Assembly: GCA_963665545.2 (NCBI GenBank)
Contig: CAXXKZ010000011.1
Location: 496,001 to 560,000, forward strand
Direction of reading: 5' to 3'
DNA: 64,000 nt
Source of the DNA: G963665545 sp963665545
Lineage (GTDB): Bacteria > Pseudomonadota > Gammaproteobacteria > Xanthomonadales > SZUA-36
The notes beneath the pieces were generated by a model. That model was not told where the DNA came from, made no database searches, and was given only the letters and a program-made list of their open reading frames with translations. A program made the position numbers and the translations under genes. Shown piece after piece: positions 48,791 through 59,353 of the stretch (its first letter is position 1; every line of letters starts with the position of its first letter).

Positions 48791-50221
48791 TTGCCACTTC
48801 ACAAGCCTGAAAATAGCCACAACAACGCCTCTGCCAGATGGCTGGCAGCATCGCTTAGCGCGATGTTGCTGGTCTCCTGTGGACCGAGCGCGGGCAAATC
48901 TGGGCTCAACCTCATCGTAATCTGCATCGACATGGCCCGCTATGATTATTTTCTCGCCGAGGACATCAAAGATGAGTTGTCGCCCTGGTTGGAGCGGGCC
49001 CAGGTTTACGACAATGCCAAGACCACGGCCCCATGGACCATGCCTTCGGTGTCCTCGGTGTTTACGGGCCTGTGGCCAGCCCAACATGGCGCAGGTGCCT
49101 TAGCCGGCCCGGTCGCCAATCTGAGTGAACAAACACCATCCCGATTGGAAGATCGCCACACCACACTGGCCGAAGTGCTCCAGCAGGAAAACTATCGCAC
49201 GCACGCTTTTGTAGAACATCCGTGGTTTAGCGGTGGATTTGGACTCGACCAGGGCTTCGATGACGTCACCTTCGCCGCGGACACCGACAACCTGATAGAT
49301 GCAGCGCTGGACTGGATCGATGGTGATCGTAGTACGCAGCCCTTTTACACCTATCTGCACTTCATGGACGCGCATGAGCGGCACAGGGCATCAAAGGAAG
49401 AGTTGATCGAACGATTTTCCGGTTATGACGAGCAAAAATTGGTATACCTGCAGCAGCATGCGAGTCCTCCGGTCTGCGTTAAGCCACAAAGCAGGCGCTG
49501 TCTAAGAAACCAGGCTTATATCGCCGTGTTGCTGGAGTTGCGCCAGACCATCGCCGGCATCCTTCAATCCCTGGAAACCGGTGGCGTATTGAACAACAGC
49601 CTGGTGCTTCTGTATTCAGACCATGGCGAGTCATTCAGAGAACACACGGACCTGCATCGCGAATTATACGAAGACCCGCGAGGAATGTACGGCGTGGGGC
49701 ATGGACAGGCGCACTTCGGCAAGGTGCTGGATATTCCACTGATCATCTGGCATCCGGAGCTGGCAGGCGCCCGCCACGATGACCTTGTCAGCCTGGTTGA
49801 TATATTCCCTTCCCTGCTGGACTGGCTCGATCTTGCGTACAGCGCGGATGATCTGCCGGGGTACCCTCTGCCGCCACTGGGCTTGGTGCCTCCCGACCGG
49901 GTTGTTTATTCGTCAAATATTGCCTTCGGGCCCGAGTCTCTTGCCATCATTAATGGGCAATACAAGGCGCTGTATTGGCCGGCTGAAGACCACTTCCTGT
50001 TTTTTGACCGCCTGGCCGACCCGGCCGAATCAAAGCCTTTTGAAAGTGACAAGCTAATTCCTCAGTTCAGCACACTGGCCGGCGACTACCTCGAACTGGG
50101 CGCCCAAAACGTGGGCAGTACCCCCGATGTCGACGCGGCGCAATTGAATGAATTGCAGTCCATCGGCTACTTGCAGGGCGCCGAGGAGGGTGCTGGATAT
50201 GGTCAAGAGGACCTCAATTGA
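48791..50221 (+). CDS. Sulfatase-family (alkaline phosphatase fold) lipoprotein without a formylglycine residue
   Basis: A 476-residue protein, TTG start at 48791 with GGAG about 8 bases upstream. Lipobox LLVSC (residues 26-30). LIVICIDMARYD and LVLLYSDHGESF are metal-ligand motifs of the sulfatase fold. The sulfatase C/S-x-P-S-R motif is replaced by T-M-P-S-V (WTMPSVSSVFTG), so no formylglycine can form. It may be a phosphodiesterase or phosphotransferase using Thr. Its stop overlaps the next start (TTGA). An extra short Cys-containing loop (PPVCVKPQSRRCL) is unusual. Confidence 0.85.
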   Translation: MPLHKPENSHNNASARWLAASLSAMLLVSCGPSAGKSGLNLIVICIDMARYDYFLAEDIKDELSPWLERAQVYDNAKTTAPWTMPSVSSVFTGLWPAQHGAGALAGPVANLSEQTPSRLEDRHTTLAEVLQQENYRTHAFVEHPWFSGGFGLDQGFDDVTFAADTDNLIDAALDWIDGDRSTQPFYTYLHFMDAHERHRASKEELIERFSGYDEQKLVYLQQHASPPVCVKPQSRRCLRNQAYIAVLLELRQTIAGILQSLETGGVLNNSLVLLYSDHGESFREHTDLHRELYEDPRGMYGVGHGQAHFGKVLDIPLIIWHPELAGARHDDLVSLVDIFPSLLDWLDLAYSADDLPGYPLPPLGLVPPDRVVYSSNIAFGPESLAIINGQYKALYWPAEDHFLFFDRLADPAESKPFESDKLIPQFSTLAGDYLELGAQNVGSTPDVDAAQLNELQSIGYLQGAEEGAGYGQEDLN

Positions 50222-51584
50222 ATACCAAACTGAGCCATTGCTACCTGCCGCTGTTGATTATGGTGCTGCTGTGCAGCTGTCAGCCAGATGATCCCGCTAC
50301 CGGTGGCACACAGGTCGCACTTGAGCTGCCTGTCGCCAACGACATCAATGTGCTGATCATTTCTTTTGACGCTTTTCGTCAGGACAATCTCGCGGCCTAT
50401 GGCAACAGACTCGATCTGACCCCCAATATGGATGCCTTTGCGCAAGAATCCGTGGTGTTTCTCAATGCCTACACCGCAGGCCAGGTGACACCGTCATCGT
50501 TTGCCGCTGTACAGGCATGTTTCCGCATCGGGTATTTCGGGGCTGGAAGCTGATTGAAACTCAGACCCTGGCCAAGGTATTCGCAGCAGGGGGCTACGCC
50601 ACGGGCGCCACGCTGAATAACAAGCAACTGGTTGCGGAAAGAAATTTCGGGCAGGGGTTTGAGTTTTATTCCGTGTTTCCGGACCAAAAAGATGAGCGCC
50701 CGGCTGTTGAGATCGCCCAATTCCTGGAACAGCACAAAGACCAGAAGTTCTTCGCCTGGGTCCATTTCATCAACCCGCATTCGCCATACGAACGTAGAAA
50801 GGAGGCGGAACACCTGCTCACACCCGGCTACGAAGGCGAATACCTGGAGGACTCGGGCGCCCGGGTGCAAACTTACAAACCCAAGCGCATGCGTGAGCAG
50901 GATCTGCGAAGAATTCGTGAGCTTTACAATGGCGAAGTTCTGTTCGCCGATCAACGTTTCAAGCGGGTGATGGACAAGGTCAGGGAATTGGGTCTGCTGG
51001 ACAACACGGTGATCGTACTCACAGCAGACCACGGCGAAGCAATGGTCGAGCACAACGTCATTGGCCATCATCAATTATATGAAGAGGTCATTCGCATTCC
51101 GCTGGTGGTGCGCCACCCTGGCGCAGCAGGACCGATGCGCATTAGATCGCGCGTATCCAATATTGACCTGTTGCCCAGCCTGGCTTCCATCGCCGGGCTG
51201 AATTACGTGAGTGAAGCGACGGATGGGGTTAACTGGCTGGACGGGATTCCAGAAAACCGGCCCCTGCTGACGACGCAGATGACGAACAAGGGCAAGCTCT
51301 CGATGGCCATGCTCAAGGGTCATTACAAGACCATCAGCTGGTGCACCGAGAAAGAGGGATTTCGCGAAGAGTTGTTCAATCTAAGCGACGATCCCCTTGA
51401 GCTCACCGACCTGATTCAGAGCGTTGATCACGCCGAGACTGTCAGTGACATGTTCGGACACGCGTTCAGCGCAGCCGGGGGCGACCCATGCATGATCATC
51501 GCTGATGCGATTGCAGGTGGCTCCATCACCGACGTCGATGAAGAGACGCTCGAAGCGCTGCGCTCACTCGGCTATATTCAATAG
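50218..51584 (+). CDS. Second sulfatase-family lipoprotein; one frameshift
   Basis: About 455 residues, TTG start at 50218 overlapping the previous stop, with AGAGG 8 bases upstream. Lipobox LLCSC. VLIISFDAFRQDNLAAYG and VIVLTADHGEAMVEHN give the metal sites. The active-site region reads GQVTPSSFAAV-TGMFPH across the break (V-T-P-S-S, again no Cys/Ser-x-Pro-Ser-Arg). The frame fails at about 50510-50514, where one missing T would rejoin it. It has the same architecture as the upstream gene and looks like a tandem duplicate. Operon 48791-51584. Confidence 0.83.
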
Positions 51585-51615
51585 CCATTCGATTAAACGC
51601 GACAGAGATTCCGAC

Positions 51616-52308
51616 ATGAACAGCATAGAAGTTCTGCAGCTGCTCGAGGCAAACAAGAACGCGCGCGGCATCGATCACTGGAATTGCATTGATCAACCCG
51701 ATGAGCCGCTGACCAGCTTCGGCATCGGGCTCACTCAATTGCGGAAACTCGCCAAGAGGATCGGTCGCAACCACGACCTCGCCCAGGAGCTGTGGCAGGG
51801 TCGCAACTACGACGCCAAGGTTATCGGGCTGCTGATCGACGAGCCCAAGAAGCTCACCCGCGATCAGGCCGAAATCCAGGTGGATCAACTCGAACACGGC
51901 ATGCTGGTTCACGTATTTGCTTCATGCGACGCCACCCTGGCGAAAACCCATTTTGTGGTCGAATTATCGGTGACCTGGATGCGGCACGAGGACCCCATCC
52001 GGCGCCGGTGTGGTTACGGCCTGCTGTATGAAATCTCCAAGGACAAGCGCAAGAACGCGCCGGATGACGCCTTCTTCGTGGGCCATATCGATTACATTCA
52101 CGCAACCTACAAGCGTGAATCCCAGAGAGTTCGGTTCGCCATGGGCGGTGCTTTGATGGGGGTTGGAAAACGCAACAGGACCCTCAACGCCGCAGCCTTG
52201 GTGGTGGCGCGGGAGATGGGCGACCTCCCTGGCGAAAAAGGCTGCGAACCATTCAGCGTCGTGAAACACTTGACCAGCGATTACCTGGTCAACAAGCTGG
52301 GCCTGTAG
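51616..52308 (+). CDS. DNA alkylation repair (AlkD/HEAT-like) family protein
   Basis: A 230-residue all-helical protein of ALK/HEAT-like repeats: FGIGLTQLRKLAKRIGRNHDLAQELW, NYDAKVIGLLIDEPKKLTRDQAEIQVDQL, SCDATLAKTHFVVELSVTWMRHEDPIRRRCGYGLLYE. The spacing matches AlkD-like DNA glycosylases or non-catalytic relatives, but I do not see the AlkD catalytic Asp with certainty. It is 31 bases after the sulfatase-like gene; probably cytoplasmic, unlike its neighbours. Confidence 0.82.
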   Translation: MNSIEVLQLLEANKNARGIDHWNCIDQPDEPLTSFGIGLTQLRKLAKRIGRNHDLAQELWQGRNYDAKVIGLLIDEPKKLTRDQAEIQVDQLEHGMLVHVFASCDATLAKTHFVVELSVTWMRHEDPIRRRCGYGLLYEISKDKRKNAPDDAFFVGHIDYIHATYKRESQRVRFAMGGALMGVGKRNRTLNAAALVVAREMGDLPGEKGCEPFSVVKHLTSDYLVNKLGL

Positions 52309-52321
52309 TCACACCCAGGTA

Positions 52322-52471
52322 GCTAGCTGTGAATTCCAGCAACTCGCTACCTCCGGAAAGTCCCATGAGCGGACTGCTGCCCACTCCTGGCGGATGGCCC
52401 TGCGGGCGCTTTGCGGTAACGATGGCACCGAACCTTACCTGTGAATAACGTTGCTGGAGTTCACAGCTAGC
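52322..52471. repeat. 150-base element with 22-base terminal inverted repeats
   Basis: Ends 52322-52343 and 52450-52471 are inverted copies (21 of 22), beginning GCTAGCTGTGAA. The inside holds a CTCCGGAAAGTCCCATGAGC core related to 15060-15196 and 21789-21880. It lies between the AlkD-like stop and the convergent D-aminoacylase stop, so it may form a hairpin that terminates both transcripts, or be a small MITE. No target duplication was clear. Confidence 0.82.
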
Positions 52472-52491
52472 AGTGCCATTTCCGAAGTCCG

Positions 52492-54789
52492 CTATTTGCG
52501 ATAGGCGCGCTTGATCGCAACCGGTTCATTCATCACTTGCGCCAGGCCGCCCTCACCGGTAGCACGGTCCTGCGCTTGCTCCAGATACTCCATGCCGCGC
52601 GATACACGCCCGAAAGTCGCATACCCCTGGCCATCAGTGTTGCCAGAGGCATCACCCGTGTCGAGGCTCGGGTTCGCACCCATATTGATGAAGAACTCTG
52701 AAGTCGCCGTGCCGAGATCCAGTCGACCCCAGGAAATCACGCCGTATTCATTTTTGAGACCGGTCTTGTCGGTCGTTTCGTGTTCAATCGGCGGCAATGC
52801 CGACTCCAGTGTCAACCGACTGACGTCGCCGCTGGCAAAAGCTTCCGCGTAACGCGTGCCGATCATTCCACCTTGCACGATTTCGATGCCCCCTTCCCCC
52901 GCCTGATCGCTGCGCTTCGCTGTGCGATAAATGCTGGCGTTGTCAAAATAACCGCCGTCCACGTAGGCCAGAAAATTGGCAACCGATATGGGTGCATTGC
53001 CTGGGTAGACCTTGATTTCAACATTGCCCAGGTCAGTTTCGAACACGACGGTCACCATCTTTTCGACAAAGCCCGGACCCCGCACGACCTGGCCAGCGGT
53101 GGCGCCAGTGTGTTCACCACCTTTTAGAATGTGCACGCCGTTGATGAAGACGTGATCAACGCCGGTAGAGAATTGGTAAGGCTCGTCAAAGGTTGCATGA
53201 TCCTGGATTGCTGCCGGGTCAAAAACTACAATATCGGCATAAGCCCCCTCTCTCAGACGCCCCCTGTCAGCAATGTGTAGATTGTCCATCGGCAATGATG
53301 TCATTCGCCGGATGGCTTCCTCGAGTGTCAGGACCCCTGCCTCGCGCACATACTTTGCCAATACGCGTGCAAACGTGCCGTAAGCCCGCGGATGAGTGCT
53401 GCGTTCCAGAAAAATACCCTCGGGCGCCGATGCTTCCATATCACTGTCAATCGACACCCAGGGCTGTTGCAATTGTTTTCTCAGATTATCCTCTGACATC
53501 ATGAAGTAAGCCGCCATGCCGCCGCTCTGGTCCTCAATGATCAGGTCGAGAATGGTCTCTTCGACCCCGGTGCCCCGTGCAGCGGCGACTTCCGACAGGC
53601 TCTTGCCCACCAGGGGTTTGAGCTTTTCTGAATACAAACCCAGAATCAATACGCCTTCACCACCCCCGGCGCCGATCAATAGCTGCTCCCACTCATCGGT
53701 GGGTGTTTTCATTTCACTGATAATGCGGGATCGCGTTTCGAAATCCTTGATGCGGGCCATCAGGGCATCTCTGCCACCCTCGTGCACCCAGGGCGGCAGC
53801 GCCGAGGCCAGCTCCGTTGCGCCGGCAATATAGGGGTACATGTCAGCCGTGATCTGCAAGCCTTCAGCGCGAGCCGCTTCAACTTTGGCGAACACTTGCT
53901 CCATCTTGTCCCAGTTGGCCGATCCGGCTGCCTTGAGATGGTATATGTTTCCGCCTACCCCGGTCTCGCGAGCGATTTGGATGAGTTCATCCACCCCTTC
54001 CAGCAACCTGGCACCTTCCGAGCGCATGTGCGAGGTGTAGACCCCACCGTAGCGGCCGACAATTTCACTCAACGCGAGCAGTTCTGCGGTATCGGCATAG
54101 AAGGCCGGTGCATAGATCAGCGACGAGCCCAACCCCATGGCGCCCTCTTCCATGGCCAGTGCGACATCGGCCCGCATGCGTTCGAGTTCCTGCGCCGTGG
54201 GCGGGCGATCATCAAAACCAATGTGGTTGATGCGAATGGTGGTGGCGCCCACAAAAGACGCGACGTTCGGCGATATTCCTTTTGCGGTAATCCAGTCAAG
54301 ATACTCACCCAGCGTCGTCCAGACCATCTGGTCACTGTAATCATGGCCAAAGAATTCTCCGGAAAATGGCCGCGCCGACTCAGACATCGGGCCCATCGAA
54401 CCACCCTCGCCGAAGATCTCCAGTGTGACACCCTGTTTAACGTCACTCAGCGCGCGGCCATCCTCGATCAGCGCTGCGGGCGCCCAACTAAGCATGTTGA
54501 CGAAGCCCGGCGAAACGGCCTGACCACTGGCATCCACCTCAATATCTCCGGCCGCATGGGCCAGGTCACCAATGGCAGCGATTCGCTCACCATTGATGGC
54601 CAGATCCCACTTTTCAGGGGCGGCACCTGTGCCGTCATAGACGGTGCCATTGCGGACAATGACATCATAGTGAACCTGTGGAGTCGAAGGCGGGCTGGAA
54701 AGGTCTGCACTGGAAGATTGATCCTGCTCATCGCCACAGGCTGCGAGCAACAAGCACATTGCTACACTGCTTAAGCGAATCACCATCAT
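52492..54789 (-). CDS. D-aminoacylase-family amidohydrolase fused to a C-terminal cyclophilin (PPIase), lipoprotein
   Basis: A 765-residue lipoprotein (lipobox LLAAC, residues 14-18). Residues about 40-577 are an N-acyl-D-amino-acid deacylase-type amidohydrolase; it ends in GEHTGATAGQVVRGPGFVE, the usual C-terminus of that family. Without a stop, residues 578-765 follow as a complete cyclophilin domain: VVFETDLGNVEIKVYPG, SVANFLAYVDGGYFD, IYRTAKR (FHR site), GTATSEFFINMGANPSLD, GYATFGRVSRGME. The first metal motif HxH is replaced by PGFVNMLSW (95-102), known to me from one D-aminoacylase-like subgroup; other motifs SHMRSEG and YHLKAAG remain. It follows the TolB-propeller amidohydrolase by 26 bases, likely one operon. 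Confidence 0.88.
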   Translation of the reverse strand: MMVIRLSSVAMCLLLAACGDEQDQSSSADLSSPPSTPQVHYDVIVRNGTVYDGTGAAPEKWDLAINGERIAAIGDLAHAAGDIEVDASGQAVSPGFVNMLSWAPAALIEDGRALSDVKQGVTLEIFGEGGSMGPMSESARPFSGEFFGHDYSDQMVWTTLGEYLDWITAKGISPNVASFVGATTIRINHIGFDDRPPTAQELERMRADVALAMEEGAMGLGSSLIYAPAFYADTAELLALSEIVGRYGGVYTSHMRSEGARLLEGVDELIQIARETGVGGNIYHLKAAGSANWDKMEQVFAKVEAARAEGLQITADMYPYIAGATELASALPPWVHEGGRDALMARIKDFETRSRIISEMKTPTDEWEQLLIGAGGGEGVLILGLYSEKLKPLVGKSLSEVAAARGTGVEETILDLIIEDQSGGMAAYFMMSEDNLRKQLQQPWVSIDSDMEASAPEGIFLERSTHPRAYGTFARVLAKYVREAGVLTLEEAIRRMTSLPMDNLHIADRGRLREGAYADIVVFDPAAIQDHATFDEPYQFSTGVDHVFINGVHILKGGEHTGATAGQVVRGPGFVEKMVTVVFETDLGNVEIKVYPGNAPISVANFLAYVDGGYFDNASIYRTAKRSDQAGEGGIEIVQGGMIGTRYAEAFASGDVSRLTLESALPPIEHETTDKTGLKNEYGVISWGRLDLGTATSEFFINMGANPSLDTGDASGNTDGQGYATFGRVSRGMEYLEQAQDRATGEGGLAQVMNEPVAIKRAYRK

Positions 54790-54814
54790 GACTTTATGCC
54801 CTCCAACTTATTCT

Positions 54815-57800
54815 TCAGTCCCAGTAATCCGTCCCTCGCTCATCCTCGCGCAATGCGTCCTCGTTGATCCAGTAATAAGCGCCGTAAGGCGTTTGATTCG
54901 GCCACAGCTCATCAAGGGTGTCGGCCTCGCGCAGAACGCCGCCCTGCATGACGTATAACATGTCTTCGGTGTTGCGGATATTGTCCAGCGGATCAGCGTT
55001 GAGGACCAGGATGTCGGCCAGCTTACCCTCATCGATGGAGCCCAGATCACGTTCCGCGCCGAGGAATCGAGCGCCGTGCAGACTGGCTATTTCGAGTGCG
55101 CCCATTGGCCCTGAGCCGGCGGCCGCCATCCATATTTCCCAGTGCGAGCCGATGCCGTGTTGCTGCCCGTGGGAGCCAATTGCACCGCCGCCTCCTTCGC
55201 TGATCACATCCGCCAGGGTCTGGGAGATCAACGGATAACTGTAATCCGTTTCAGGCCGCAGGACACGCCGGCGAAGGTGTGGAACAAGTTGGCGCCAGGG
55301 CATCCACCGCCGCAGTTTCTCGTCTTTCCACAAGTCCTTTTCCTGGAAGAAAAGCTCCTCGTTCCAGGGCCCGGTGCCACCGACAATGAATGTGGGGGAA
55401 TAGGTTGCCTGGGCCTGGCCCATGAAACGGGCAAAATCGCTGTAGAGGATGCCGTAACTCAGCGGGTGTTCGAAGCCTTTCTGCCCATCCATGATGTTGC
55501 TGATGGAATAAGCCAGATCATTGTTTTCACCCGTCACCATCAAGCCGAGATTGCGTGCCACATCCGAGACCCATTGGCGCTGCTCGCGACGAGGCTGAAG
55601 ATACTGCTTTAGCACCGTCGCACCCCAGGAGGCAAGCCGCTTGATGTTTTGCTCGGTGATCTCATAGGTGGCCAGGTCATTGTTTCTGGAACCATCGCCA
55701 CTGTAGAGCGGGTCGCCCGTACCGAAGGTTCTGGAACCTACCATGGCGCCGGCCGCGATCAATTCGGCAGCCGAAAACATCTCCTGTGACCAGCCCGAGT
55801 TTTCCAGGCTGGTGGTGACCCCATAGGCCAGGTAGATCGCCTGCTCAAAGTTGCGACTGGGCAGGATGCCCTGGTGCTCGCGATAGTGATGGGCGTGCAT
55901 GTCAACAAAGCCCGGCACCAGCACCTTGCCGGAGACATCAATGACTTCATCCACCCCGTCAAGCTCACAATCGCCCACGCAGGTGATGCGGCTGCCGGTG
56001 ACGACCACCGAGCCCTGCTCGATAACCTCGCGATTTCGAAGTGTGATTATCTTTCCGCCGGTCAGCGCGATTGTCCCTTCAGGTATGCGGCGCGGGACAT
56101 TGAGTGTGATGGTCGTTGAATCACTGGCTTCCGTCTCGGGATTGTAGGTGAAGTAACGGTTGGCGCTGCCGTACTCCAGCGTGTTGTTGTCGCGCCAACG
56201 GGGAAACATGCCGCCTTCAGTGCTGAGCTGCTTGATCGGAACCAGTCCCTTTTTCTTGTCCATGTGCAACGGCTTGTCTGCCGTGCTTTGCCACGGAAAC
56301 GGCGCGATATAGACATTGTCGCCCTCGACAAAAGCGACCCACCTGCCATTCGGCGAGGGCACCATTTCATCGGCGAACGGAAAGGTCAGGTGCGTTTTGC
56401 GGTCTGAGCCGTCAGCGGCAATCGATTCCATGGCGTAAGGCCGAGGACCGGGCTGGTCCGGCGCCGGACCAACATCGCGGAAAAAGATCCGCCCGTCGGG
56501 CCCGAACGCGGGCCGCACAATCTGGCAGCGCGAAAAGCTGCAGAAGCCGCCCAGGTCAGCAGTATTGGAAGTGCGCGCGATGAATTCCGCATCACCCCCT
56601 CTGGCCGGGACACGAACGAATTCGTACCAGAGATTGAAGCTCCAGGCACGTCCGCGGGCCGAGGCGCCTGAACCCCTGGCGACCACCACGTTTTTGCCGT
56701 CTGGACTCCACACAGGATTGATGTATTCGCCCTTTTTTGCAGTCAATCGCACGGGCGACCCGCCAGAGGCGCGGACCTTCCACAAGTGACCCTGGTTCTC
56801 ATTGTCCCAGCTGGTAAAAGCGATCCATCGTCCATCCGGCGACCATGCCGGGGAGAATTCAAATGGCGTGAATTCGTCCGACGTCAGGCGCCGGGGCTGA
56901 CCGTCGGGTAAATCCATCAACCAGATGCGCTGCACGGCGACAAAGGCGAGCTGCTTACCGGTGGCATTGGCTGTATGCCAGCGCAGATACTTGGCCTCAA
57001 AGGGATCATCGCTGATTTCGAGACTCGCGCCGGTCTGTTGCGAGATTGTTCGCCGCACACGCGCGCTGAACTGGACCGTTGATACGGCGCCCGAGTTGAC
57101 GTCCAGGCGCCGAATCTTGCCGCCCTGGGAAATGATGATCTGCTTGCCATCCTCAGACCAGCTGTAATCGGGAAGCACCCGCAGCGTCTTGAAGGTTTCG
57201 GTGGTGTCGCTATCGATCGGGTCCATAATCACCCGCTCGGATCCGGTTTCCAGGTCCCGCAACCACAAAGCGGTGCGCGGCCCAAATCGATGACCCTTGT
57301 GAACCAACACACCGTCTGAGATGCGGCGGGCAAATGCCAGCCAACGGCCGTCCGGAGATATCTCACCAGCGTAGGCGCCACCGCTCGAACCGCGATACTG
57401 CTGGTTGCCCTCGCCCGCGGTAATGTTAGTGATCACACCTGTTTGAAGGTCCAGCTGCCGCAATTGGAAAGCCCCTGAAAGAACATCAATCCGGATGGTG
57501 TCGGTGATCGGCGGGCCAGTGTAGCGATGGAAATAGACATAACGGCCATCGGAAGATAGCGAAGGCCAGGTCGCCCCCTGTTGATCATTGCCCACCAGCT
57601 CTATGCCCTCGCCGCCATCGATGTGGTACATCCAGATACCGGCATTGGGCGGCTGAAATCCGGTGGTAACCAAGGGTCCTTTGCACAATGATGTACTGCC
57701 CATCGGGCGTCCAGGTGGGATCAGTAACCCGCACAGCAGGATTAACCATGACCGATTTGGGGTCTGATCCATCTGCGTTCATGACCCAGAGGTTGTATTG

Positions 57801-58208
57801 GCCCGAGCGATCAGACACAAAAGCAATCTTTGAGCCATCCGGCGACCAGGCCGGATGATAGTTGACGGCGACCCCGCTGTCCTGAGTCAGGCTTTGCGCC
57901 TCCCCGCCCTGCGCCGGAATCCGGTATACATGCCCCAGCAAATCGAAGGCAATCCACTGGCCATCAGGAGACAAGTCCACCGACATCTAGCTGCCCTCGC
58001 TGGTCGAAAAATCAATCTCACAGGTTTCACCCCTGGCCTGTGTGACATCCCACTCATCTGGTTCGGGTTCTTCCGCCCCCGCGACCTGCAGATCCTTTTC
58101 CTGCGCATCTTCTTCTTGCGCGAAGGTGGTTGTTCCGATCAGTGCCAGCAGCGTGATCAAAACGGTGCGTGCCATTGCAGCTATGCCATTGAGGGATTTC
58201 AGGGTCAT
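54815..58208 (-). CDS. TolB-propeller amidohydrolase, exported, about 1,130 residues; one frameshift and one in-frame TAG
   Basis: The ATG at 58208 has a strong GGAGGAA site 8 bases upstream. A signal peptide (about residues 13-31, ending FAQ) precedes a DUF-rich acidic linker, then PD40 blades (MSVDLSPDGQWIAFDLLG, SPDGSKIAFVSDRSG and more) and an amidohydrolase domain near residue 690 with VPGFVDMHAHHYREH and, late, AIGSHGQQHGIGSHWE. TAG 57987-57989 stands where EGSWMSVDLSPDG is expected (TGG). A surplus G at 57674-57676 breaks VQRTLVTTGFQPP. Paralogue of 25919-29106. It may attack peptides or cyclic amides outside the cytoplasm. Confidence 0.87.
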
Positions 58209-58313
58209 TTTTAGTTCCTCCGATACTTGACGATTGAGACGGTCTTTGTCAGCAACACCGCAACCGCGCCTAGCAGCTAAACCATTAGCGCTGCGCCCGA
58301 AGGGAGCCCCACA

Positions 58314-59353
58314 CTACACTAGTGTCGAGGATTGAGGTCCCGCCAGCAGGGGAATTTTGGTCGGGATAATGCGCCGGCGCAGTCGCCCCAACCGGTCTGA
58401 CGGCCACCGGGGCCACAGCCACCAGGCGCCGGCGAGCAGGGCCAGCGCAAGGCTTGCCCAAATCACCAATGGGCGTGCACGCGCAGGCAATTCTTGATCC
58501 GCTGCGTTCTGATCCAGTGCACCCGGTAGCGCATCGACAGACAGGCTCATGCCGGGGATCAGGTATCGTTCGAGTTTCTTGCGGTCCGGGTCCCACCACT
58601 GAAAACGAATGGCTGGCCATCTATATTCACCTGCCTTTTCTGCGACCCAGGTGATGCTGTCCTGGCGCTCGCCCGTTAACGCACCCCGGTTGCTCCGGTC
58701 CTTGACCCGGGGCGCATCAGGGTAGGCCGCCATACCCTCCATGCGAAACACCGGTAGTGGCGGCAACAACATGGCGGAAATATCCGCCGCCCTGCGCGTA
58801 ACCGACAAGGTGAAGGCATCTCCAGGTTTGAAGGGTGCCTCGCCGAGTAGCCACTCGTGCTGTAGATCGAACTGCCTTGTAGTGACGACAAGACTTTCTT
58901 CAGGTGCCCCAGGCGGCCAGTTGACTGATAAATTGAGCGGATCAGTTTGCAGATCGAATTCACGGGGCTCGGCACCAAAATGTTCAGCGGAAAGGAAGCG
59001 AACCTGCATCGTAGGAACAACAATATCGCCCGCCTTATGGGCATAAAACGCCAACGGGTAACGTATGACTTGCCAGGAATCACCATTGATTTTTTCTGTG
59101 AACTTTACGGTTGTCGTATCGGTTTGAAGCAGAAATTCGCCTTTGGTTTCCGGCAGGCTGAAATGCGTGTCGGAGAAACTGATGCCGGTCGTTTTCAGAT
59201 CGAGATTGAGCGTAATCTGCTGGCCAGACCACAGTCGCCGATCGGTGTCCAGTGTCAGACTTATAGACCCTTCGACAGCTTGCCCGGCGGGCGCCTCTGA
59301 ACTGCAGGCGAAGCCAGCAAGAAAAGAATAACCTGGCTTGACCTGCTATTCAT
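58314..59353 (-). CDS. batD: BatD-like protein (oxygen-tolerance operon); frameshift in the N-terminal region
   Basis: About 345 residues. ATG 59353 lies inside the end of the BatC-like gene; it opens a signal peptide (SQVILFLL). A frame change at about 59295-59310 joins it to APAGQAVEGSISLTLDTDRRLWSGQQITLNLDL, a BatD beta-sandwich. The protein then has repeated Ig-like strands, a membrane helix (LVIWASLALALLAGAWWLW) near the end and a short cytoplasmic tail. BatD is a periplasmic-facing partner of the VWA proteins BatA/BatB in the MoxR-linked envelope system. It is the last gene of the operon. Confidence 0.8.
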
